A stretch of 6,459 bases of DNA from Candidatus Bathyarchaeota archaeon (GTDB taxonomy: Archaea; Thermoproteota; Bathyarchaeia; TCS64), in the NCBI GenBank assembly GCA_018396515.1, contig JAGTQJ010000091.1, forward strand, positions 1 to 6,459, in the 5' to 3' direction. This document shows positions 1-4,735 of the stretch, piece after piece. Each line of letters opens with the position of its first letter. The stretch's first letter is position 1. Under the pieces are notes generated by a model that saw only the letters and a list, made by a program, of their open reading frames with translations, was not told the origin of the DNA and searched no databases. Both the position numbers and the translations under genes were made by a program.

Positions 1-1
1 C

Positions 2-238
2 GTTATAGTGGAGATTATTGACAGGAACTTCGCCCTCATAACGGGGCCTAAGGATGTCACTGGAGTCAGGAGGAGGAGGGTTAACATGAACCATCTCAAG
101 CCCCTCAACCTGAAGATAGATATAGGGAGGGGGGCCTCAGACGAGGAGGTCAAGGCCGCGCTAGAAAGGGCTGGCTTAAACCTTGAGAGGCCTTTAGAGG
201 AGTCGTTACAGATCATTAGGTCTAGTTTGGGTAATTGA
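2..238 (+). CDS. rpl14e: Ribosomal protein eL14 (L14e), 3' part
   Basis: Large-subunit ribosomal protein eL14, found in Archaea and Eukarya and absent from Bacteria. The visible part is 78 codons in an open frame that already runs at the window edge (V-I-V-E-I-I-D), so the N-terminal part, probably about 18-20 residues of the KOW-like domain, lies upstream. The GTG at 8 is an internal valine, not the start. The diagnostic block is the strand ending [20 protein letters not shown], followed by the family's lysine/isoleucine turn ([18 protein letters not shown]), a short charged helix and a TGA stop. Archaeal eL14 is usually about 95 residues, which fits. In many archaea this gene sits beside cmk or the pseudouridine synthase cbf5/truB; here the next gene is on the opposite strand and unrelated. 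No strong T-tract follows the stop. Identification is confident. Confidence 0.93.
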   Translation, partial: VIVEIIDRNFALITGPKDVTGVRRRRVNMNHLKPLNLKIDIGRGASDEEVKAALERAGLNLERPLEESLQIIRSSLGN

Positions 239-372
239 AGGACCCCAGAGCGAGAACTAGAAGCCGAAGATCAGATGTTTATTGAGGTTCGCCACCCCTC
301 CGCATCTATAGAAACCTATACCTATATCCCCGCCTGTCCCAGGAGATCATCTTACCTTAATGTCCATTTCAT

Positions 373-377
373 AAAAA
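373..377 (-). terminator. Short T-tract after the DUF131 pair
   Basis: On the minus strand the run TTTTT begins 4 bp after the TAG stop of the downstream DUF131 gene, in the context AGCCTTTTTATG. Archaeal RNA polymerase terminates at short T-runs without needing a hairpin, so this is a plausible terminator. The run is short and no second T-run follows, so efficiency is uncertain. The 239-381 gap, between convergent rpl14e and DUF131 genes, holds nothing else that I can support. Confidence 0.4.
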
Positions 378-381
378 GGCT

Positions 382-651
382 CTAGGCTTCAGGGTGGAAT
401 CTGAGGCGGAATAGGATTATTGTTATTGCGAGGAAGATGAATATTAAGAAGAGGAAGGCTAGGATGAGGGGGCTCTCAGGCCCGGCCCCTATAATTATCG
501 GTATGGGGCCTATTAGGATGAACCCCCCGTAGGAGGCCGAGGTGGGGGCCTTCGAAATAAGCCCTATTATGGTCGCAAGTATGCCTATGAACATCAGGAT
601 GAAGCCTAATAGGAATATCTTCACCCCTAGGCTCACGCTGGCCTCCGGCAT
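382..651 (-). CDS. DUF131 / TIGR00304 small membrane protein (second copy)
   Basis: An 89-residue protein of the archaeal DUF131 (TIGR00304) family; function unknown. It has two predicted membrane helices (about residues 10-32 and 61-82). Between them is the family signature, a Gly-Gly pair followed by ILIGPIPIIIG at about residues 42-55. It ends in a short basic tail. The same frame stays open upstream to 942, but that extension reads antisense-like and overlaps the whole upstream DUF131 gene. The ATG at 651 gives the normal family length (about 75-90 residues). This start is preceded by GGTGA, which includes the TGA stop of the upstream gene (657-659), so the pair is probably one mRNA with coupled translation. 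The copy matches its neighbour in layout but differs widely in sequence, so any duplication is old. The family assignment is from the motif; the membrane role is inferred. Confidence 0.85.
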   Translation of the reverse strand: MPEASVSLGVKIFLLGFILMFIGILATIIGLISKAPTSASYGGFILIGPIPIIIGAGPESPLILAFLFLIFIFLAITIILFRLRFHPEA

Positions 652-656
652 CCTTC

Positions 657-893
657 TCACCCCAGGTGAAGTATAAGGGAGAAGATTATGAGGAAAAGTG
701 CGATGACCAGTGCTGGCAGGATCCACCTCGAACCCTTCCCGAAGATGAGGGGGATCGGCCCGATCATGATTATGCCCCCTCCCTCCACCTCTCCCTCCCT
801 CCTCATCGAGCCTGATATTGATATGATTATCCCAAGGAATGCCACGATGAAACCCACGAAAATTAGGATGATGCCCCATGAAGCCGCGTCCAT
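657..893 (-). CDS. DUF131 / TIGR00304 small membrane protein (first copy)
   Basis: A 78-residue DUF131/TIGR00304 membrane protein, first gene of a two-gene unit; function unknown. Helix 1 spans about residues 7-29 and helix 2 about residues 57-77. The connecting loop carries a charged stretch (RREGEVE) and then the family signature GGGIIMIGPIPLIFG at residues 38-52. The near-repeat of that signature in the downstream copy shows the two are paralogues. The ATG at 893 is the only start in this frame before the upstream stop. No convincing Shine-Dalgarno precedes it, but a TATA-like box lies about 32 bp upstream, so the mRNA may be leaderless or nearly so. It is 161 bp downstream of the hydrolase stop on the same strand and probably has its own promoter. 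Confidence 0.86.
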   Translation of the reverse strand: MDAASWGIILIFVGFIVAFLGIIISISGSMRREGEVEGGGIIMIGPIPLIFGKGSRWILPALVIALFLIIFSLILHLG

Positions 894-920
894 ATCTCAG
901 CAAGGGATCCGAAGGAGGGA

Positions 921-930
921 AGATATACCT
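921..930 (-). promoter_or_regulatory. TATA-like box for the DUF131 pair
   Basis: The minus strand reads AGGTATATCT, centred about 32 bp upstream of the ATG at 893. Archaeal initiation about 26 bp downstream of the box centre would give a leader of only about 5 nt. A second candidate, TATAAAACCC at 975-984 (minus strand), would give a leader of about 60 nt. I cannot tell from sequence which is used. Confidence 0.45.
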
Positions 931-1054
931 TTCCCTGATCACCGGCGTCTAAATGGGGGACGAAGCTTAGGTTAGGGTTTTATAGAGATGGCTCTGGTTT
1001 TTAACTCGTTTAAGTCCCTATCTCAACCATCCGCTATCTGCATTCTCCTCATAT

Positions 1055-1858
1055 TTAGGATCCGGGAAATCGCTTGATAAAGGAGCGGATGCACCGCTCA
1101 AACTCAGCGGGCTTGTCCTGGGGCACCATGTGGGTCGCCCCCTCCACCACCGCCACCTCAAGGCTTGAGATTGCCCTCCTCATCCTCTCGACAGCCTCTC
1201 CCGAGACTAGGTCGCTCTCGCTCCCTATGATGAGGAGGGTGGGCGCCTTTATCCTCTCGACATATGGCCATAGGTCTATCGTCAGGCTCGGCCGTATGGC
1301 ATCCCCGGTCCCCTTCAACCTGAGCCTTCCCAACTCATCCCTGGTGAAGGCGTACTTCATCCTGTTCTCTAGGGCCTCGGGGGTGAACTTGGGGTACCGC
1401 TGGATGAGGTAGCTCCTCGCCTCCTCCTCATCCTTGAAGTATTCCGGTGGGGGAGGCCTGGGGGGCCTCTTCCCAGGCTCGAAGGGGGCTATGTCAACTA
1501 GCACCAATCCCATGATCTCGTCCGGGTGCTCAGCCGCGAGGATCATGCCCATCATCCCCCCTATGCTGTGGCCTATCAGTATGTTCGGGTAGAATCCCAA
1601 CTGCCTATAGCCCCCCCTAATCACCTCAGTGTGCTCTAGGAGGCCTATGGGCTCCTTGGGCTTCTCGGAGTCTCCGTGGTCGAGGATGTCGAAGGCTAGG
1701 AGTTGACATTCGTCCTTCAGGGCCTCTGATAGCTGGTCGAAGGCGTGGGCGTCCATCCCCATACTGTGGAGGAGAACCAGTTTTGGGCCTCTACCCCCCC
1801 ACAGGAGGTAGTGGAGCCTGTAGCCCCCGCTCCTCAGGTAACCTTCTCTATGATACAT
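1055..1858 (-). CDS. Alpha/beta-hydrolase fold protein (probable esterase or lactonase)
   Basis: A 267-residue single-domain alpha/beta hydrolase, probably cytoplasmic, with no signal peptide. It shows the usual order: first strand and oxyanion region LVLLHSMG (residues 27-34, HSMG in place of the common HG-x-G), then DILDHGDS (57-64). The nucleophile elbow is GHSIGG with Ser98, followed by VDIAPFEP (121-128). A proline-rich, charged cap segment spans about 129-195. Strand LLIIGSESD carries the candidate acid Asp216, and ATHMVPQDKP carries the catalytic His243. The triad Ser98-Asp216-His243 therefore looks complete and the enzyme should be active. Substrate cannot be read from sequence; related folds include carboxylesterases, enol-lactonases and BioH. 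The ATG at 1858 lacks a clear Shine-Dalgarno but has a TATA-like box about 31 bp upstream. It diverges from the MFS exporter gene. Confidence 0.9.
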   Translation of the reverse strand: MYHREGYLRSGGYRLHYLLWGGRGPKLVLLHSMGMDAHAFDQLSEALKDECQLLAFDILDHGDSEKPKEPIGLLEHTEVIRGGYRQLGFYPNILIGHSIGGMMGMILAAEHPDEIMGLVLVDIAPFEPGKRPPRPPPPEYFKDEEEARSYLIQRYPKFTPEALENRMKYAFTRDELGRLRLKGTGDAIRPSLTIDLWPYVERIKAPTLLIIGSESDLVSGEAVERMRRAISSLEVAVVEGATHMVPQDKPAEFERCIRSFIKRFPGS

Positions 1859-1885
1859 ATCATTTGTATGACTGTCAGGCTCAGG

Positions 1886-1892
1886 CTTTAAG
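1886..1892 (-). promoter_or_regulatory. TATA-like box for the hydrolase gene
   Basis: The minus strand reads CTCTTAAAGCC around this site, centred about 31 bp upstream of the ATG at 1858. This spacing fits a leaderless or near-leaderless transcript, as for the DUF131 and flavodoxin genes. The core is T/A-rich but not a perfect consensus. Confidence 0.45.
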
Positions 1893-1901
1893 AGTATCGG
1901 G

Positions 1902-2027
1902 TCAACTCATGGCGTCGCAGATAAAACCCACGCCATTAAATCCGGAATCCACAATATCCCTGCGGAACTCCTTCATCCCCTTGGCTTCTATGCTCTCCCT
2001 TATTATCCACCTAGATGGGGATCGCAT
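1902..2027 (-). CDS. Possible small protein, 41 residues, unknown function
   Basis: A short ORF on the hydrolase strand, ending 43 bp upstream of the hydrolase start. It runs from ATG at 2027 to TGA at 1902-1904 and begins MRSPSRWIIRESIEAKG, continuing with a mixed helical segment (KEFRRDIVDSGF) and ending GFICDAMS. Codon choice (ATA, AGG, GAG, AAG) matches the neighbouring real genes, which is the main argument for it. An internal ATG at 1976 is an alternative start. There is no clear Shine-Dalgarno. A weak T/A-rich element (CTAAACTTTTAG on the minus strand, about 2054-2065) lies about 32 bp upstream. I recognise no family. With only 42 codons, chance is a real alternative. Confidence 0.3.
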   Translation of the reverse strand: MRSPSRWIIRESIEAKGMKEFRRDIVDSGFNGVGFICDAMS

Positions 2028-2069
2028 CAAGTTAAAGCTGGCCAGCCCGGCAGAGCTAAAAGTTTAGGC

Positions 2070-2079
2070 CTCCCGGGAG
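2070..2079. promoter_or_regulatory. 10-bp palindrome upstream of the MFS promoter
   Basis: CTCCCGGGAG is a perfect palindrome ending 10 bp before the TATA-like box of the MFS gene. Its place just upstream of TATA fits an operator for a dimeric regulator, but a 10-bp GC-rich palindrome can occur by chance. No second copy is seen near the hydrolase promoter. Confidence 0.25.
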
Positions 2080-2089
2080 TCGAGATAAT

Positions 2090-2097
2090 CTTTAAAT
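2090..2097 (+). promoter_or_regulatory. TATA-like box for the MFS gene
   Basis: CTTTAAAT in the context ATAATCTTTAAATCC is a good archaeal TATA box. Initiation about 26 bp downstream would fall near 2120, leaving a leader of about 10-20 nt before the candidate starts at 2131 (ATG) and 2139 (TTG). The rest of the 1859-2138 gap shows only the hydrolase TATA box, the palindrome and the possible small ORF on the minus strand. Confidence 0.5.
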
Positions 2098-2138
2098 CCT
2101 CGGAGCCAGCCTTCTCCGAGTTAAGCTCCGATGGGGGG

Positions 2139-2735
2139 TTGAGGTTGGGGGGGAAGGAGAGAAGGGCCTTTAACGCCATCTTCTCCGCCAACTTCATCTC
2201 CACCTTCGGGGAGGCCATACCTCAGCCCTTCCTCTCGATCTATCTCACCGAGCTGGGGATCCCCGCCCCGGTCGTTGGGCTGCTCTATAATGTTAGGAAC
2301 TTGGTGCAGGCCCTTGTTCGCGTCCCCATCGGGGTTATGAGCGATAGGCTTGGGAGGAGGAGGTTGATGCTTCTAGGTTTAATCATCCTCTCGATGGTCC
2401 CCCTCCTCTACTATGCTAGCGGCGGCCTTTCGCTCCCCCTCATAGCTATGATGATGGGTGGATTGGGCATCTCCCTTTATTATCCGCCAGCGGAGGCTTA
2501 TGCCTCGAAGCTCTTCCCCTCTGAGAGGGTTGGGGAGGCCATGGGGAGGTTCCACCTAGGCTGGGCGGTGAGTTCCATCATAGGCCCATCGGTTGGGGGT
2601 TTCCTCGCCCTCTACTTCCCCACATATAGGCCCATCTTCATAATCGCCTCCGCCGTCACCCTCATCAGCATCCCCGTGCTATGGCTCAACACGGAGGATG
2701 ACTCCACCAATCCAGACCTGGAGGGGGGGGCTTAA
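2139..2735 (+). CDS. MFS exporter, N-terminal half (frame broken at G8)
   Basis: Helices 1-6 of a major facilitator superfamily transporter of the drug/sugar proton-antiporter type (DHA1-like), in the cytoplasmic membrane. Predicted helices lie at about residues 11-35, 42-64, 75-93, 97-116, 137-160 and 164-184. The diagnostic motif A is GVMSDRLGRRR (65-75) between helices 2 and 3, with the essential Asp69. The frame ends at TAA (2733-2735) right after a run of eight G (2723-2730), in the cytoplasmic loop between helices 6 and 7. The C-terminal half continues in the +1 frame. Removing one G gives a single 394-residue protein, the normal MFS length. The start is uncertain: TTG at 2139 directly follows a G6 run, TTG at 2145 is another option, and the nearby ATG at 2131 is out of frame by one base. 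The substrate cannot be told. Confidence 0.85.
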   Translation: MRLGGKERRAFNAIFSANFISTFGEAIPQPFLSIYLTELGIPAPVVGLLYNVRNLVQALVRVPIGVMSDRLGRRRLMLLGLIILSMVPLLYYASGGLSLPLIAMMMGGLGISLYYPPAEAYASKLFPSERVGEAMGRFHLGWAVSSIIGPSVGGFLALYFPTYRPIFIIASAVTLISIPVLWLNTEDDSTNPDLEGGA

Positions 2736-3324
2736 GGCCTCCCTTATGGGTCTGCCATCCCTCCTGGCCGGGTTCCTGAGGAACAGGAGGGTGTTGGCGG
2801 CCTCCATAACCACCTTTATCCACTCCTTCTGCAACTGGGTTGTTCCAGCCTTCTTCCCCCTCCTAGCCCACGGCCTCGGGTTCAGCGAGGTCATCATAGG
2901 GCTCTCCCTAACGGCGAACGCCCTCGTTATGGCCCTCTCCCTACCCCTAATAGGGAGGCTCTCAGATAGGGTTGGCCGTTTCCTCCCCATAGCTATAGGC
3001 CTCTCCATCAGCGTGGTCGGGTTCGGGGTCCTCCCAATGGCCCGCGAGACCTGGGAGCTGCTACTGTTAATGGCCCTTATAGGGCTCGAGGGATCCCTGG
3101 TGTTTCCGGTCTCCCAGGCAGCCATCATGGAGGCCCTCCCAGATGAGGAGAGAGGCGCGGGAGCGGGCCTCTGGGGGGCCATATTATCCCTCGGAGGGGC
3201 CTTAGGCCTCCTTACCACGAGCATTGTGGTCTCCGTCTCCTCTCTCGAACTCGCTTTCCAATTTCTAGCCGTCTCAACCCTCATAGGCGTGGCTGTTGTG
3301 GCCCTTATGAGGAGGCACCTCTGA
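2698..3324 (+). CDS. MFS exporter, C-terminal half (continues across the frameshift)
   Basis: Helices 7-12 of the same transporter, in the +1 frame relative to the N-terminal half. Homology really begins at the CTT codon at 2731, just past the G8 run; the 11 residues from ATG 2698 read the other half's loop out of frame. The next ATG in this frame is at 2746. Predicted helices lie at about residues 34-56, 64-85, 95-113, 118-139, 155-176 and 184-204 of this ORF. A second motif-A copy, GRLSDRVGR (86-94), marks the helix 8-9 loop, as expected from the internal duplication of MFS proteins. GGAGG touches the ATG at 2698 with no spacer, a poor initiation site. I read both pieces as one gene, either with a sequence error or natural slippage. 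Independent translation of a half-transporter is less likely. Confidence 0.85.
   Translation: MTPPIQTWRGGLKASLMGLPSLLAGFLRNRRVLAASITTFIHSFCNWVVPAFFPLLAHGLGFSEVIIGLSLTANALVMALSLPLIGRLSDRVGRFLPIAIGLSISVVGFGVLPMARETWELLLLMALIGLEGSLVFPVSQAAIMEALPDEERGAGAGLWGAILSLGGALGLLTTSIVVSVSSLELAFQFLAVSTLIGVAVVALMRRHL
2723..2730 (+). other. G8 homopolymer at the MFS frame break
   Basis: Eight consecutive G (CTGGA-GGGGGGGG-CTTAAG) mark the exact point where the open frame moves by +1. With seven G the codons read CTG GAG GGG GGG CTT AAG and the protein is continuous. Candidate explanations are a homopolymer sequencing or assembly error, a phase-variable tract, transcriptional slippage or ribosomal +1 shifting. 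Sequence alone cannot choose among them. Confidence 0.85.
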
Positions 3325-3424
3325 AGGGATCCCTACCGAGCCCATCTTCAACAAAAGAATGAAACGAACCTCGAGCTTCCATTGAACATCACAATTAAAC
3401 TACAACTTATATATCTAAAACTCA

Positions 3425-3430
3425 TTTTTT
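3425..3430 (+). terminator. T6 tract and T-rich stretch after the MFS gene
   Basis: TTTTTT about 100 bp after the MFS stop begins a T-rich stretch (3425-3450, ACTGTTTGTTTAATATTT after the run). This is a plausible archaeal T-tract terminator for the MFS transcript. Its first bases overlap the end of the possible minus-strand ORF at 3429-3518. Confidence 0.45.
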
Positions 3431-3518
3431 ACTGTTTGTTTAATATTTGTGTAAATAATTGGACTAGATAGGGATAATGCTCCTCTTTCTTTATGAATTT
3501 ACCCTGTTTATCAGCCAT
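3429..3518 (-). CDS. Possible AT-rich small protein, 29 residues
   Basis: ATG at 3518 to TAA at 3429-3431, reading MADKQGKFIKKEEHYPYLVQ and then LFTQILNKQ. The predicted peptide is highly charged at the front and amphipathic at the end. Upstream on this strand are a purine-rich stretch (GGGGGAAGAG next to the ATG) and a T/A-rich box (ATTTTATA, 3555-3562) about 40 bp away, giving a predicted leader of about 13 nt. Codon choice (AAA, TTA, CAA) is much more AT-rich than in neighbouring genes, which could mean foreign origin, a remnant, or simply AT-rich spacer read by chance. It lies 117 bp downstream of the flavodoxin stop. No family recognised; confidence is low because of the length. Confidence 0.25.
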   Translation of the reverse strand: MADKQGKFIKKEEHYPYLVQLFTQILNKQ

Positions 3519-3543
3519 CTCTTCCCCCAGGTAAAGGGTAAAT
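3497..3543. repeat. 9-bp perfect inverted repeat flanking the small-ORF start
   Basis: ATTTACCCT (3497-3505) and AGGGTAAAT (3535-3543) are perfect inverted copies separated by 29 bp. On the minus strand the purine-rich tract and ATG of the 29-residue ORF fall in the loop. It could be a DNA operator or an RNA stem-loop; if transcription starts near 3531, the outer arm would not be in the RNA, favouring a DNA site. Confidence 0.4.
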
Positions 3544-3554
3544 CTGATATTAAC

Positions 3555-3602
3555 TATAAAATCGAGAATTGAAAATTAGAGATTTAAAGGAGGTCTATTG
3601 TG
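3555..3602 (+). promoter_or_regulatory. Orphan TATA box, Shine-Dalgarno and GTG start
   Basis: TATAAAAT (3555-3562) is followed 24 bp later by AAAGGAGGT (3586-3594), a near-perfect Shine-Dalgarno, and 5 nt after that by GTG at 3600 (a TTG overlaps at 3598). The order and spacing are those of a working archaeal gene start. The GTG frame is open for 99 codons, but from 3636 it is only the antisense of the flavodoxin 3' end and its composition is not protein-like. This may be a leftover start region of a lost gene or the promoter of an antisense RNA. Confidence 0.4.
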
Positions 3603-3635
3603 GAGGGGCCTCTAAGAGGGGTTTTGATGGGATCC

Positions 3636-4112
3636 TCAAATCTTTCCTCTGGCTGCCTCCGCGACCTCCCTCCCGAAGCTCCTGCAATTCTCCAGGGCCC
3701 TCTCAGGCCTGTATCTGACCGAGTCCGCGGTCTCCACGCAGGCCTTCTCATAGACTTTATATCCTATATTCTCCAGCATCCTCTTCATCCTCTCCTCCAT
3801 TACCCATGCTCCGTCGAATCCGTAGCTGCCGAAGACTGCGGCCACCTTCCCCTTCATCCTCATCCTCCCATCCTCCACCATCCTCTTCAGATGCTCTAAG
3901 AAGCTCCTAAACCCCTCAGTGACATCAGCGTATATTACTGGGGAGCCATAGAAGGTAAGGTCTCCATCGGCTAGTATGGAGAGGGGAAACATCTCCCCAA
4001 TCCTCCTCACCTCAACGGAGACCCCCTCCACAGAGGATGCCCCCTCAGCTATCGCCCTGGCCATCTTCTCCGTGTTTCCAGTCCTACTATCATAGATGAC
4101 TAAGGCCTTCAA
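3636..4112 (-). CDS. Stand-alone flavodoxin (FMN-binding electron carrier)
   Basis: A 158-residue single-domain flavodoxin, a cytoplasmic FMN protein that carries electrons between redox enzymes. The phosphate-binding loop is clear at the N-terminus: MKALVIYDSRTGNTEKMA, with SRTGNT at 9-14. The second FMN loop is FYGSPVIYADV (54-64). The third is FGSYGFDGAW (94-103), resembling the FGSYGW-type loop of the flavodoxin domain in A-type flavoproteins (FprA/ROO). The length suits a free flavodoxin, and there is no beta-lactamase-like domain attached. The start is TTG at 4112: an in-frame TGA lies 9 bp upstream and the residues that follow match the expected N-terminus. A TATA-like box lies 28 bp upstream, so the transcript is probably almost leaderless. 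The partner is unknown; the Fe-S genes upstream on the same strand are separated by 950 bp. Confidence 0.92.
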   Translation of the reverse strand: MKALVIYDSRTGNTEKMARAIAEGASSVEGVSVEVRRIGEMFPLSILADGDLTFYGSPVIYADVTEGFRSFLEHLKRMVEDGRMRMKGKVAAVFGSYGFDGAWVMEERMKRMLENIGYKVYEKACVETADSVRYRPERALENCRSFGREVAEAARGKI

Positions 4113-4136
4113 TCCTCTTCAACCACCATATGCTGG

Positions 4137-4144
4137 ATTTAAAG
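4137..4144 (-). promoter_or_regulatory. TATA-like box for the flavodoxin gene
   Basis: The minus strand reads CTTTAAAT, centred 28 bp upstream of the TTG start at 4112. Predicted initiation is within a few bases of the start codon. It is the clearest of the leaderless-type promoters in the window. Confidence 0.55.
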
Positions 4145-4155
4145 GAGCCCAGGAG

Positions 4156-4163
4156 TATAAATA
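4156..4163 (+). promoter_or_regulatory. TATA box pointing right into the 4187-4347 unit
   Basis: TATAAATA, preceded by the purine-rich AGGAG (a possible BRE), is a strong archaeal TATA box. Initiation is expected near 4186. It lies back to back with the flavodoxin promoter, making a compact divergent pair. On the minus strand the same bases read TATTTATA, so a role for that strand is possible too. Confidence 0.45.
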
Positions 4164-4186
4164 AACATATCCTATAACACCTGGCT

Positions 4187-4347
4187 TTGAAGGCTTCTCA
4201 TAACTCTTTTTCCTACATATTGGCTGATCTGATCCCAAGATCCATGGCGGCAGGCCGGCGATCCAAATATGTCATGGCGGTATTCAGGCAGAGGCTGAGG
4301 AACCCGTGGTGATAAGTGGAGGACTGCGGTCTTTTTATTTTTTTATT
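4187..4347 (+). ncRNA. Candidate short transcript (ncRNA or 41-residue ORF)
   Basis: A stretch of about 160 nt between a strong TATA box (expected start near 4186) and a strong T-tract (4331-4347) looks like a self-contained transcription unit. It could be a non-coding RNA; I recognise no known class, and see no tRNA, 7S or RNase P motifs. It could instead encode a peptide. A frame opens at TTG 4187, has an ATG at 4244, and ends with TGA TAA at 4313-4318, 12 nt before the T-tract; the ATG form reads MAAGRRSKYVMAVFRQRLRN plus two residues. The octamer CATGGCGG occurs twice, 30 bp apart and in the same frame (4243-4250, 4273-4280). The start and end signals are seen in the sequence; transcription itself is inference. 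Confidence 0.3.
4331..4347 (+). terminator. Strong T-tract terminator
   Basis: Two T-runs, T5 and T7, separated by a single A. This is the best archaeal-type terminator in the window, and acts on the plus strand, where no recognised gene ends nearby. That is the main reason for proposing a transcript at 4187-4347. It could instead serve as a T/A-rich promoter element for the ORF at 4380. Confidence 0.5.
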
Positions 4348-4379
4348 AGATAGATTAAGTAGATAGGATTAAGCCATAA

Positions 4380-4616
4380 ATGGTGAGACCTTTTACTCCA
4401 TATCTGCTTAGAAGGGCTCCAACACAGATATCTTTCCTGCCCTGCATAGCCAAGGATAAGGCGGTCTCGACACCGACCAGCTCCAGCCCCTTCTCCATAG
4501 CAGAGGTGAGGGATATGCTTGGAAAGGAGGGTGGGAGGAGGTTCTCCTATGAGACGACGGTAAGGTTGTTCAGCTTCACCCTTGTTAGATTGCTCATTAA
4601 GGCTCGGCATACATAG
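4380..4616 (+). CDS. Weak 78-codon ORF, unknown or gene remnant
   Basis: ATG at 4380 to TAG at 4614-4616, with no Shine-Dalgarno. The N-terminal half is rich in Pro, Ser and Thr. The C-terminal half is more protein-like: SIAEVRDMLGKEGGRRFSYE (about residues 38-57), then a hydrophobic segment with basic residues (VRLFSFTLVRLLIKAR). Codon choice in that half resembles real neighbours (AGG, GAG, AAG). The AEV-x3-L-x6-SYE pattern loosely recalls archaeal Rpb4/RpoF, but the protein is too short and the likeness too weak to name it. The opposite strand is also open over 99 codons here, so openness alone is poor evidence. It may be a decayed gene fragment; I do not recognise a function. Confidence 0.22.
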   Translation: MVRPFTPYLLRRAPTQISFLPCIAKDKAVSTPTSSSPFSIAEVRDMLGKEGGRRFSYETTVRLFSFTLVRLLIKARHT

Positions 4617-4640
4617 GGATCCTAACATTATCACGATAAG

Positions 4641-4660
4641 GCTTCAGAAGAGGCTGAAGC
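4641..4660. repeat. 7-bp perfect hairpin
   Basis: GCTTCAG (4641-4647), a 6-nt spacer AAGAGG, then CTGAAGC (4654-4660). It begins 24 bp after the stop of the weak ORF at 4380. No T-run follows it, so it is not a classical terminator. Confidence 0.45.
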
Positions 4661-4735
4661 TGATGCCAATTCTGACTCCTCAACACCCTACTAACCCCCC
4701 TCGAGCAACTGGGAGAAGCTAATAAACATCGGAGA

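Noticed and set aside
275..385. 36-residue plus-strand ORF after rpl14e
   Set aside because: No ribosome site or TATA box, unconvincing composition, and its end overlaps the DUF131 stop on the other strand.
652..942. Upstream extension of the second DUF131 frame to 942 (186 residues in total)
   Set aside because: The extension covers the whole first DUF131 gene in another frame, is rich in His, Arg, Gly and Pro, and makes the protein twice the family length.
2679..3284. 201-codon minus-strand ORF
   Set aside because: It is antisense to the MFS C-terminal half, Ser/Arg/Pro-rich and without any motif; the plus strand is clearly coding.
4335..4634. 99-codon minus-strand ORF
   Set aside because: Composition is not protein-like and there is no start signal; the T-rich start of the region only gives a run of Lys and Ile at its end.
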